Positions 1 to 5,714 of a DNA stretch of 7,451 nucleotides are shown here, one piece after another. Each line of letters starts with the position of its first letter. Within the stretch, counting starts at the first letter, position 1. This DNA is from Clostridia bacterium (GTDB lineage Bacteria; Bacillota; Clostridia; Christensenellales; Borkfalkiaceae), in assembly GCA_900764105.1 (NCBI GenBank), contig CAAFMS010000009.1, positions 1 to 7,451 on the forward strand, in the 5' to 3' direction. Below the pieces are notes generated by a model. The model did not search any database and was not told the DNA's origin. It was given only the letters and a program-made list of their open reading frames with translations. The position numbers and the translations under genes are program-made.

Positions 1-6
1 AAATAA

Positions 7-43
7 ATGAATAAATTTATAATTTTATGCATAAAAATGCTTG
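7..43. promoter_or_regulatory. Putative ArgR/AhrC operator pair beyond the ABC operon
   Basis: Two AT-rich imperfect palindromes lie side by side, TGAATAAATTTATA (8-21) and TATGCATAAAAATGCTTG (26-43), with centres about 20-21 bp apart. The second matches, by eye, about 14 of 18 positions of the B. subtilis AhrC consensus as I remember it (CATGAATAAAAATKCAAK). ArgR boxes classically occur as pairs spaced two helical turns apart. The pair sits just past the ATPase stop codon, so it may serve the next gene to the left, which is outside the window. A TATAAT on the minus strand at 54-59, with TTGAAA at 79-84 (19-nt spacer), could be the matching promoter but is weak. The DNA is AT-rich, so chance similarity is possible. 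Confidence 0.4.
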
Positions 44-54
44 GAAGTAAAAAA

Positions 55-1002
55 TTATAAAACTTTCGATAAAAATTCTTTCAATCTCTCGTCTTTCGGG
101 TCGCCGAATATTTTTTCCGGTTCGCCTGATTCTTTTATAACTCCGTCAGCCATAAATACGACTTTCGACGCAACTTCCCTCGCAAAACCTATTTCATGCG
201 TTACCACGACCATAGTCATACCGCCGTCCGCAAGTTCTTTCATTAGTTCCAAAACTTCGGCAACCATTTCGGGATCGAGAGCGGAAGTAGGCTCGTCGAA
301 CAATATCACGTCGGGATTCATCATAAGCGCGCGTACTATCGCGATTCGTTGTTTTTGTCCGCCCGAAAGAGTATTCGGATATTCGTCCGCTTTATCCTGC
401 AAGTCTATTCTTTTCAAAAGTTCAAACGCATTCTCCATCGCCTCTTCTTTCGTCTTTATTCCGAGTTTTACGGGCGCGAGAGTCATATTGTCTATAACTC
501 TCAGATTATTGAATAAATTGAAGTGCTGAAAAACCATTCCGATTTTTCTTCTCGTAACGTTAATATCCTGAAAATTCGACTTATAGAAGGACTTAACCGC
601 TTTGTTGAACTCCGCGCCTTCGTTCTTTTTCAATAAATCGTTGATTTTGATTTCCTTTACCGCTTCGAAATCATCGACCCCTTTTTCAATCATTTTTGCG
701 TATGTTTTCGATTTTCTCACAATATCGAAATGCAGATAAGGATCCACGGGCGTTAAAAGTTTACCCTCGAACCAGACCTCGCCGTAAGTAGGTTTTTCAA
801 GCAGATTCATACACCTTAAACAGGTGGATTTACCGCCTCCCGACGGTCCTATAACGGCGATTTTCTCGCCTTTCTTTATATCGAGCGAGACTCCGTTCAA
901 AACGTTTAAATCTCCGAATTTTTTAAATACGTTGTTGATTTTAAGAAACGAGTTCTTGCAAATTTCGGTTTCGTCGACCATCGAAATTTTATTTTCGTTC
1001 AC
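55..1002 (-). CDS. Polar amino acid ABC transporter, ATP-binding protein (GlnQ/HisP type) with a large insertion
   Basis: This is the cytoplasmic ATPase that powers the importer with the two upstream genes. The 315-residue product has Walker A GPSGGGKST (52-60), Q-loop Q159 in GMVFQHFNLF, signature LSGGQ (212-216), Walker B VILFDEP (232-238), D-loop SALD (240-243) and switch His269, so it should be active. GMVFQ.FNLF and THE(I/M)GFAREVA are typical of the polar amino acid class. Family members are usually about 240-250 residues. The excess is mostly one Lys/Glu-rich block, about residues 85-149, between the strands after Walker A and the Q-loop. I chose the GTG at 1002 because AAAGGAGG lies 10 nt before it. 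An in-frame TTG at 1023 starts just before that Shine-Dalgarno, and an ATG at 981 has no better site. The gene overlaps the permease by 14 nt, implying translational coupling. The substrate is not readable from the ATPase. Confidence 0.95.
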   Translation of the reverse strand: MNENKISMVDETEICKNSFLKINNVFKKFGDLNVLNGVSLDIKKGEKIAVIGPSGGGKSTCLRCMNLLEKPTYGEVWFEGKLLTPVDPYLHFDIVRKSKTYAKMIEKGVDDFEAVKEIKINDLLKKNEGAEFNKAVKSFYKSNFQDINVTRRKIGMVFQHFNLFNNLRVIDNMTLAPVKLGIKTKEEAMENAFELLKRIDLQDKADEYPNTLSGGQKQRIAIVRALMMNPDVILFDEPTSALDPEMVAEVLELMKELADGGMTMVVVTHEIGFAREVASKVVFMADGVIKESGEPEKIFGDPKDERLKEFLSKVL

Positions 1003-1684
1003 TTGTTCTGAGCCTCCTTTCAAGTAATTTTACAACCCCCGACAAGGCGAGCGTAATTACGAGATACGTCGCCGCGAGAATAAGATACGGTACTACGAAC
1101 TCGTAAGTTCCGCTTCCGATAAGTTGGAACGCGTTAGTCAAATCGACTACCGCTATAAAACTCACGACCGAAGTATCTTTTACAAGGGCTATAATCTCGT
1201 TGCCGAGCGTAGGAAGAATATTTTTGAAAGCCTGCGGTAAGACTATTTTCAGCATAGTCATACAATAGCCGAGACCGAGACTTCTCCCCGCTTCCGCCTG
1301 CCCTTTATCGACCGAAAGTATGCCGCTTCGCATTATCTCCGAAACGTATGCTCCGCTGTTCATTCCGAAAGTAACGATTGCGACGACGAGTTTGTCGATT
1401 TTAAGACCTATAAGCGGAAAAAGTACGTAATACACGAGAAGAAGTTGAACGATTATAGGCGTTCCTCTGAAAAATATAACGTACACGTCGCCTATTTTCG
1501 AAATTATACGACAGGTCTTGCTCTGTTCGCCTGCAACTTTAACCGAAGCGATTACAAGACCTATGACTATCCCTATCAAAAAACCGAAAAAAGCGATTTT
1601 TAGCGTTGCCGATAATCCCGACAACGCTATTTTATAACCTTCGTTGGTTATGAAAGATTTTATAAATTTATCCCACTTGCTCAT
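989..1684 (-). CDS. Polar amino acid ABC transporter, permease (HisM/GlnP family)
   Basis: This is the integral membrane subunit, expected to work as a homodimer because no second permease gene is present. The 231-residue product has the family's early FFRGTPIIVQLLLVYY segment (71-86) and the EAA coupling loop that docks on the ATPase, GQAEAGRSLGLG onward (128-152, ending LPQA). Hydrophobic segments lie near 24-48, 78-97, 98-115, 172-190 and 196-218. Length and motif order are normal for the family. The start is the ATG at 1684, with GAGG 5 nt before it and 7 nt after the binding-protein stop. A longer reading starting at 1738 would run through the end of the upstream gene and has no family-like sequence. 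The gene ends inside the start of the ATPase gene. Confidence 0.95.
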   Translation of the reverse strand: MSKWDKFIKSFITNEGYKIALSGLSATLKIAFFGFLIGIVIGLVIASVKVAGEQSKTCRIISKIGDVYVIFFRGTPIIVQLLLVYYVLFPLIGLKIDKLVVAIVTFGMNSGAYVSEIMRSGILSVDKGQAEAGRSLGLGYCMTMLKIVLPQAFKNILPTLGNEIIALVKDTSVVSFIAVVDLTNAFQLIGSGTYEFVVPYLILAATYLVITLALSGVVKLLERRLRTSERK

Positions 1685-1691
1685 TTCGACC

Positions 1692-2561
1692 TCAAGCGTT
1701 ATACGAAGCAACGAGAGCGTTTGCCGTTTCTTTATCAACGACTACGAAAGCAAGATTGCCGTTCAGCATATCCGCGACAGCCTGAGAAGCGCCCGCATAA
1801 CCGCCGAATTTGAGGTTTTTGAAACCGTTGAAACCGAAATCTTCGCTGCCTTCTACATAAAATTGAGAAGTAGTTCCCTTCTGTCCTCCGCATTTTGCGG
1901 CTTCTCCGCTAAGACTTGCAAGTTTTTCTTCAACCTGCTTGGCATCGGTAAGTCCGTCGAATGTTTTATCGCTTTCTTTTACAACTATTACCTGCGATGC
2001 GTCGAAATATTTTTCCGAGAAATCAACCGTTTTTTCTCTATCAGGCGTAATCGTAAGACCAGCCATTCCCATGTCGCATTGACCTACTGCAACCGACGTA
2101 ACTACTGCGTCAAACTGCATATTTACGACAACAAGCGTTTTATTGAGATATGTAGCGAGAAGTTTCGCAATCTCCATATCTATACCCGCGATTTTATTGC
2201 CCATCATATACTCGAACGGGGGAAAATCAAGGCTTGTGGCAACGACAAGTTCGTTGTCCGCTCCGCTCGGATTGGTTTTTATCGTATCGTCCCCGAATTT
2301 CGAGGAATCATTGAGATCAATATTACCAACAGTATATTTTGCAAATATCGACTCTACTTCACTCTTTTTTTCCTTAAAAAAGTCATTTATTGAGTTTTTG
2401 AGTTTGGTATCGCCTTTTTTTACGGCGAACGCGTATTCCTCGCTCGAAAGCGATACGGGAACGACCTTAATTTTCGATTCTTTATTCTTGCAACCGCTGA
2501 AAGCGAAGCAAGCGACTAAAACGGTAACAACGCTCAACAAAATCGTAATGATTTTTTTCAT
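1692..2561 (-). CDS. Amino acid ABC transporter substrate-binding lipoprotein, apparently circularly permuted
   Basis: This captures the substrate outside the membrane for the importer encoded by the next two genes. Residues 1-24 form a lipoprotein signal: MKK, a hydrophobic core and lipobox FSGC with Cys24 as the lipidated residue. The family-3 (SBP_bac_3) fold begins at about 104 with ELVVATSLDFPPFEY, followed by AGLTITPDREKTVDFS, whose Arg175 aligns with the ligand carboxylate-binding Arg. It ends near MLNGNLAFVVVDKETANAL, whose Asp276 aligns with the amino-group-binding Asp. The usual last segment (ygiavkKG..eL...vN..l...) is missing from the C terminus. An equivalent block, EEYAFAVKKGDTKLKNSIND and following, occupies about 31-76, right after the signal. 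ATG 2561 has AAAGGAG about 6 nt upstream. It is the first gene of the operon. Arginine or a related ligand is only suggested by the operators. Confidence 0.93.
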   Translation of the reverse strand: MKKIITILLSVVTVLVACFAFSGCKNKESKIKVVPVSLSSEEYAFAVKKGDTKLKNSINDFFKEKKSEVESIFAKYTVGNIDLNDSSKFGDDTIKTNPSGADNELVVATSLDFPPFEYMMGNKIAGIDMEIAKLLATYLNKTLVVVNMQFDAVVTSVAVGQCDMGMAGLTITPDREKTVDFSEKYFDASQVIVVKESDKTFDGLTDAKQVEEKLASLSGEAAKCGGQKGTTSQFYVEGSEDFGFNGFKNLKFGGYAGASQAVADMLNGNLAFVVVDKETANALVASYNA

Positions 2562-2595
2562 AACTGACTCCTTTATTTTTGAACTAACGCAGGAG

Positions 2596-2624
2596 AGTAT
2601 ACTCTTTTAAAATTATTTCGTCAA
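2596..2624 (-). promoter_or_regulatory. Sigma-A-type promoter of the ABC operon
   Basis: On the minus strand, -35 TTGACG (2619-2624) and -10 TATACT (2596-2601) are separated by exactly 17 nt. The predicted start is near 2589, giving a leader of about 28 nt that contains the AAAGGAG ribosome-binding site. That is too short for a riboswitch. The -35 box is overlapped by an ArgR-like box, which fits repression. Confidence 0.85.
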
Positions 2625-2639
2625 GCATTTATACGCATA
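2622..2639 (-). promoter_or_regulatory. Putative ArgR/AhrC box overlapping the -35 element
   Basis: The minus-strand sequence TATGCGTATAAATGCTTG resembles the box at 26-43 (TATGCATAAAAATGCTTG), differing at two positions. It shares about 12 of 18 positions with the AhrC consensus as I recall it. Because it covers the -35 hexamer, a bound repressor would block RNA polymerase. The call rests on pattern matching by eye in AT-rich DNA. Confidence 0.4.
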
Positions 2640-2680
2640 TTTTTAAAAATAATTGAATATTTTTTAATTATATACGGCTT

Positions 2681-2719
2681 TTATGCATTTATTCGCGATT
2701 TTATTCATTTTTATACATA
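2681..2719. promoter_or_regulatory. Putative upstream ArgR/AhrC box pair
   Basis: Two further box-like sequences lie about 21 bp apart centre to centre: GCGAATAAATGCATAA on the minus strand (2681-2696, one base shorter than consensus) and TATGTATAAAAATGAATA on the minus strand (2702-2719, about 13 of 18 to the AhrC consensus). The two-turn spacing is what ArgR hexamers prefer. With the box at 2622-2639 this makes a pair plus a single promoter-proximal site, a layout that permits looping. Confidence 0.4.
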
Positions 2720-2720
2720 C

Positions 2721-2744
2721 AAAAAGCCCGACGCGCGGGCTTTT
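2721..2744 (-). terminator. Rho-independent terminator after galT
   Basis: A perfect 9-bp stem, AAAAGCCCG with CGGGCTTTT, closes a 5-nt loop 16 nt past the galT stop and ends in a T-run when read on the minus strand. The stem also reads as a T-run on the plus strand. It separates galT from the ABC operon, which starts with its own promoter downstream. Confidence 0.9.
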
Positions 2745-2759
2745 AAGCATTTATTGAAT

Positions 2760-4301
2760 TTATTTTATGGAAAGGGTGTTGAGGAATTTTCTGAATGCGA
2801 GCGTTCCGACTTCGTCTTTTTTGAACACCGCGGTGTTCTCGAGAATGTGAACGCACGTTTCGTTTATTCTCTTTCTGATAATTTCCAACGCCTCGTCTCT
2901 CTCGGTCACGCTCGGATTATCCCTCAAAAGTTCTTTTATCATATTCTTATGAACGTAAAGGGAATCCTCGGGTTTTAAATCTTCTGCGTTAAACTTGACG
3001 TTTCCGCATAAAATGTCGGCGATTTCTTCAATCTGGCGTTTAAGTCTGCCGGGAAGAATGTAAAGACCCATCGCCTCTATAAGCCCGATACCCTCTTTCT
3101 TTATGTTGTGATATTCGGGATGAGCGTGGAATACGCCGTCGGGGAAAATCTCGGTCGTATAGTTGTTTCTAAGTATTATTTCGAGACAGAATTTATTGTC
3201 CGAAAGGTATCTTGCGACGGGGGTGCAGGAATTGTGCCTCTCCTCTATTCCGTTTACTACTCCTACGCTTTCGTCCGAATATTTTTTCCACGCCTCCACT
3301 ATATCTCCGCCGAGTTCGGCGATAGTGTTTTTGTTGTAACCCGTGAGCCTTATCGCCGAGTTATACCAGTTGAGAATGGATATTTCGACGTCGGGGAATT
3401 TTTCGCTCGACAAAACGTAAAGAGGTTTCGCCTTATGCATGGGCATCGTGTGTTTGCCGCCCTGATAATGTTCGTGATTTAAGATAGATCCGCCGACGAT
3501 AGGCAAATCGGAATTGCTGCCTATAAAGTAATTCGGCAAAACGTCGATAAAATCGAACAATTTAAGTATAGTCTGCCTCGTCATCTGCATAGGCGTGTGC
3601 TTTTTATTGAACACTATGCAATGCTCGTTGAAGTAGGCGTAAGGCGAATACTGCAAAAACCACTCTTCGCCGCACAAATTCAAAGACACCGTCCTCAGAT
3701 TCGCTCTCGGGGGGTGATTGTAGTTTCCGAGATACCCTTCGTTCTCCTTACAAAGAGGACATTTAGGATATTTTTTCGCCGACGGGTCGGCTTTTACGAG
3801 TTTCGCTATATCCTTGTTGTCCTTTTCGGGCTTACTGAGATTTATAGTGATTTCAAGGACGTTTTCGCCGTCCTTATATTCCCACAGAAGGTTTCTCGAA
3901 ATAGCCGTCTTTTGTATGTAATTGTTTTTTACGCTGAGATTATACAGATAGTCGCAAGCCGCCTGCGCGCCCATTTTCTCTTTCAGATAGTTGAAAGTAG
4001 TATTTATTTCGGAGGGCTTCTGAGTGAGTAATCCGAAAATAAACGAAGCGAAAAGAGTCGCCTGCGTTTCGTCGTCTGCAATACCCGCCTCTACCGAATA
4101 ATCGGTGAGTTCGCCGAAAAGAACGTCGGGGACGGACATCTCTTTGATAAAGCCCAGATTCGGGACTTTGTCCATAGGCGACGATATTCTCATCATCGAC
4201 ATTAAGGTGTTGCGCATGTATATCTCGTCTGATTCTCCGAGATACAAAAACGCTTTCGCATACGCTATAAGTTTTTCAATTAAAAATTTTCCGTCAACCA
4301 T
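2760..4301 (-). CDS. galT: UDP-glucose--hexose-1-phosphate uridylyltransferase (class II GalT)
   Basis: This is the cytoplasmic Leloir enzyme that exchanges UMP between UDP-glucose and galactose 1-phosphate, giving glucose 1-phosphate and UDP-galactose. The 513-residue length and the motif GGSILNHEHYQGGKH, with His276 and His278 in the active-site H-E-H-Y-Q, are those of the Bacillota class II form rather than the shorter class I enzyme with its HPHGQ motif. A Cys pair, CPLC (181-184), precedes RANLRTV. The N terminus matches the family pattern of an early helix then YxRN (28-31), which supports ATG 4301. There is no visible Shine-Dalgarno and the promoter is only 9 nt away, so the message is probably leaderless. 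No galK or galE is adjacent. It looks monocistronic, with a terminator after its stop. Confidence 0.93.
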   Translation of the reverse strand: MVDGKFLIEKLIAYAKAFLYLGESDEIYMRNTLMSMMRISSPMDKVPNLGFIKEMSVPDVLFGELTDYSVEAGIADDETQATLFASFIFGLLTQKPSEINTTFNYLKEKMGAQAACDYLYNLSVKNNYIQKTAISRNLLWEYKDGENVLEITINLSKPEKDNKDIAKLVKADPSAKKYPKCPLCKENEGYLGNYNHPPRANLRTVSLNLCGEEWFLQYSPYAYFNEHCIVFNKKHTPMQMTRQTILKLFDFIDVLPNYFIGSNSDLPIVGGSILNHEHYQGGKHTMPMHKAKPLYVLSSEKFPDVEISILNWYNSAIRLTGYNKNTIAELGGDIVEAWKKYSDESVGVVNGIEERHNSCTPVARYLSDNKFCLEIILRNNYTTEIFPDGVFHAHPEYHNIKKEGIGLIEAMGLYILPGRLKRQIEEIADILCGNVKFNAEDLKPEDSLYVHKNMIKELLRDNPSVTERDEALEIIRKRINETCVHILENTAVFKKDEVGTLAFRKFLNTLSIK

Positions 4302-4310
4302 AGTGAGTAT

Positions 4311-4339
4311 ATTATACCACCGATTATTATTTATATCAA
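4311..4339 (-). promoter_or_regulatory. Extended -10 promoter of galT
   Basis: On the minus strand, TTGATA (4334-4339), a 17-nt spacer ending TGG, and a perfect TATAAT (4311-4316) form an extended -10 promoter (TGnTATAAT). Counting 7 nt on puts +1 at about 4304, leaving a leader of about 3 nt before the galT ATG at 4301. Confidence 0.85.
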
Positions 4340-4360
4340 GAAAAATCGGCGAAATTTGTT

Positions 4361-5308
4361 TTATTTTTGTTCGCTGTTTTCGATTTTGTTCTTTTTCGCT
4401 TTGCGTTTTGAAAAAATAGATTTAAAGTACTTCTCAATTTTCTCTCCGTGTTTGTATATAAAAAGGCACATTACCGCGACAGCGACGAAAATCAACACCC
4501 ACACGAGTATGCCCCACCAAGTGTTGTACGGTATGAGGCTGCCGTTTACCGAGTAAGACGAAACAACTACGTTTATCACCCTCGTTATAGTTATCATAAC
4601 GAGATAATAGGGAACTCTCATAGTCGAAAGTCCCGCGACGAAACACAATACGTCGTCGGGGAAAAACGGGAACAGAAACATAAAAGTAAGTATTACGGTA
4701 TCTTTTCCCTTGACGAGTTTAAGCCCCTTGTCGAGATTTTCGGCTCCGACAAGCCAACTTGCGACCTTATATCCGAATACTCTTCCGATAAAAAACGCGA
4801 CTATCGAAGCGGAAACGATGCCTATTATGCTATAAAGCGAACCGTAGAAAGGTCCGAAAAGGGCAACGCCCGCGCTTATCGTGATAAACCCCGGGATAGG
4901 AAGAGCGACAACTTGCAAAAACTGAATTAAAATGAAAATCGGAACGGTAAACGCTCCGTAACTCGCAACGTAGTCGCGTAGTTTTTCAATGCTGTCTATT
5001 TTATCCCACAGCCCCGTGACTTTTACGACGTACAACCCCGCCAACGCGAACGCTATCAACGACAGGGTTAAAATAGTGATTTTATATACGAATTTTTTAT
5101 CGGTAAGTTGACAAATGAGCGAAACTATCGTAACGAGACTGATAAGAATAGTTACTAATATTTCGAGAAGCGTTTTATGCTTTACAAGAAAAAAAATACC
5201 CGTAGCGTCCATATACATAAACGCGAAAGCGACGGAAACCGCCCCGAGTAATACTATGACGGAACAAGACAGTACCGTTTTCAATGTGTTTTTGACTTCT
5301 GTTTTCAT
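4361..5308 (-). CDS. TVP38/TMEM64 family (VTT domain, DedA superfamily) membrane protein
   Basis: This is a 315-residue multi-pass membrane protein. Hydrophobic segments lie near 12-32, 46-67, 75-96, 120-138, 142-175, 204-226, 232-252 and 264-287, followed by a Lys-rich cytoplasmic tail. The VTT core is LPIPGFITISAGVALFGPFY and on to FIGRVFGY (137-180), then FLFPFFPDDVLCFVAGLS (211-228). DedA-superfamily proteins are linked to lipid handling, some as undecaprenyl-phosphate flippases, but the role of this subgroup is not known. The Arg often seen before the P..P motif in relatives is Phe/Leu here, and FPDD replaces it. The first three hydrophobic segments precede the VTT core and are an N-terminal extension. 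The ATG at 5308 has no Shine-Dalgarno. The gene lies 59 nt before galT, which has its own promoter. Confidence 0.88.
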   Translation of the reverse strand: MKTEVKNTLKTVLSCSVIVLLGAVSVAFAFMYMDATGIFFLVKHKTLLEILVTILISLVTIVSLICQLTDKKFVYKITILTLSLIAFALAGLYVVKVTGLWDKIDSIEKLRDYVASYGAFTVPIFILIQFLQVVALPIPGFITISAGVALFGPFYGSLYSIIGIVSASIVAFFIGRVFGYKVASWLVGAENLDKGLKLVKGKDTVILTFMFLFPFFPDDVLCFVAGLSTMRVPYYLVMITITRVINVVVSSYSVNGSLIPYNTWWGILVWVLIFVAVAVMCLFIYKHGEKIEKYFKSIFSKRKAKKNKIENSEQK

Positions 5309-5314
5309 ACTATT

Positions 5315-5320
5315 AGTATA
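5315..5320 (-). promoter_or_regulatory. Candidate -10 element for the VTT gene
   Basis: The minus-strand TATACT ends 6 nt before the ATG at 5308, so +1 would fall on the A of the start codon and the mRNA would be leaderless, as suspected for galT. No good -35 (only AAAATA at 17 nt) and no TG extension are present, so this is weak. No Shine-Dalgarno is visible either. Confidence 0.3.
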
Positions 5321-5380
5321 TTATTTTTATCCAAGAATATTTTTAGACTTAAAATTTAATTTTTTACAGACTATCAGCCG

Positions 5381-5411
5381 CAAATGTTTCGCAAATTGAA
5401 AAGCGACGGCA
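5381..5411. repeat. Direct repeat, copy A
   Basis: This 31-bp block matches 5498-5528 at 23 of 31 positions. The last 22 bases, CGCAAATTGA then CGACGGCA, agree at 19 of 22. The two copies are in the same orientation, 117 bp apart. Confidence 0.6.
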
Positions 5412-5451
5412 TACTGCGTTATACTCATACTCTATATTTTTTTAATGTTAC

Positions 5452-5464
5452 GGGGAGACGCGAT
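5452..5464 (-). repeat. 13-bp copy of the tRNA-Trp 3' portion (att-like)
   Basis: GGGGAGACGCGAT is identical to 5632-5644, which encodes the last T-loop bases, the T-stem 3' half and most of the acceptor 3' strand of tRNA-Trp. The copies are in the same orientation, 180 bp apart. Short 3'-tRNA duplications are the usual trace of integration at a tRNA gene, though 13 bp is short and no integrase is present. Confidence 0.5.
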
Positions 5465-5465
5465 A

Positions 5466-5496
5466 TTGCCGCTTCCCTGAAGGGAACCCTCGGCAA
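5466..5496. repeat. Two-tier inverted repeat (hairpin)
   Basis: The outer arms TTGCCG (5466-5471) and CGGCAA (5491-5496) enclose a perfect inner stem, TTCCC with GGGAA around a TGAA loop (5474 region). No T-run follows on either strand, so it is not a standard terminator. It could be part of a structured RNA or a palindromic repeat element. Confidence 0.55.
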
Positions 5497-5497
5497 G

Positions 5498-5528
5498 AAT
5501 TTGCTACGCAAATTGACGAACGACGGCA
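5498..5528. repeat. Direct repeat, copy B, with internal inverted repeat
   Basis: This is the second copy of the 31-bp block at 5381-5411. It begins with the 7-bp inverted repeat AATTTGC-TAC-GCAAATT, which copy A has in degenerate form, suggesting copy A is the more decayed of the two. Confidence 0.6.
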
Positions 5529-5588
5529 AACATAGTTCCTTAAACAACAAAAAGTTTCGTTGTGCCGCGTACTCGTCGCGATACCTCT

Positions 5589-5630
5589 GCCACAAAAAAA
5601 AGAGACCTTGTGGCCTCTTCTTTTTGTGGC
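5589..5630 (-). terminator. Long hairpin terminator overlapping the tRNA-Trp CCA end
   Basis: The minus-strand sequence after the tRNA folds into a 19-bp stem with two G-T pairs and an ACAA loop, its 3' arm containing eight consecutive T. The base of the stem, GCCAC with GTGGC, uses the tRNA discriminator G and the encoded CCA. The core stem AAGAGGCC/GGTCTCTT followed by T's alone would be a good intrinsic terminator. The extra lower stem pairs A-rich with T-rich DNA. Confidence 0.85.
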
Positions 5631-5701
5631 AGGGGAGACGCGATTCGAACACGCAACCTACGGTTTTGGAGACCGCTACTCTACCGTTGAGCCACTCCCC
5701 T
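5627..5701 (-). tRNA. tRNA-Trp (anticodon CCA), 3' CCA encoded
   Basis: The minus strand gives a full cloverleaf: acceptor AGGGGAG with CTCCCCT, D-arm GCTC/GAGT, anticodon stem GCGGT/ACCGT with loop CTCCAAA (anticodon CCA, Trp), variable AGGTT, T-arm GCGTG/CGCGT with loop TTCGAAT, discriminator G and encoded CCA (5627-5629). The body is 72 nt. The T-stem uses two G-T pairs. It has its own promoter and terminator and is not in a tRNA cluster. The discriminator G is normal for bacterial tRNA-Trp. Confidence 0.95.
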
Positions 5702-5714
5702 ACGAACGTTGTTT

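Larger units (their letters stand above)
5309..5588. other. Non-coding, repeat-rich region between tRNA-Trp terminator and the VTT gene
   Basis: I see no credible gene here; open frames on both strands run across the tRNA or its terminator and resemble no family. The sequence between about 5381 and 5585 is less AT-rich than ordinary spacers in this window and is full of symmetry. It holds a direct repeat (5381-5411 and 5498-5528), a copy of the tRNA 3' end (5452-5464), a two-tier hairpin (5466-5496), a 7-bp inverted repeat AATTTGC-TAC-GCAAATT (5498-5514), and ACAAC...GTTGT (5546-5565). It could be a non-autonomous interspersed repeat, a structured RNA, or the scar of a deleted element. Confidence 0.6.

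Noticed and set aside
1003..1023. TTG start at 1023 for the ATPase
   Set aside because: The strong AAAGGAGG lies just inside that reading (after the TTG) and is correctly spaced for the GTG at 1002.
1685..1738. Longer start for the permease
   Set aside because: It overlaps the end of the binding-protein gene and adds 18 residues foreign to the family, while ATG 1684 has GAGG at a good distance.
1644..2393. Long plus-strand open frame opposite the binding-protein gene
   Set aside because: It is antisense to two clearly real genes, with no recognisable domain.
2562..2759. Riboswitch or attenuator before the ABC operon
   Set aside because: The promoter predicts a leader of only about 28 nt, and the sole hairpin is the galT terminator.
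5425..5652. 75-codon minus-strand open frame
   Set aside because: It runs from inside tRNA-Trp through the terminator and the repeat region and resembles no family.
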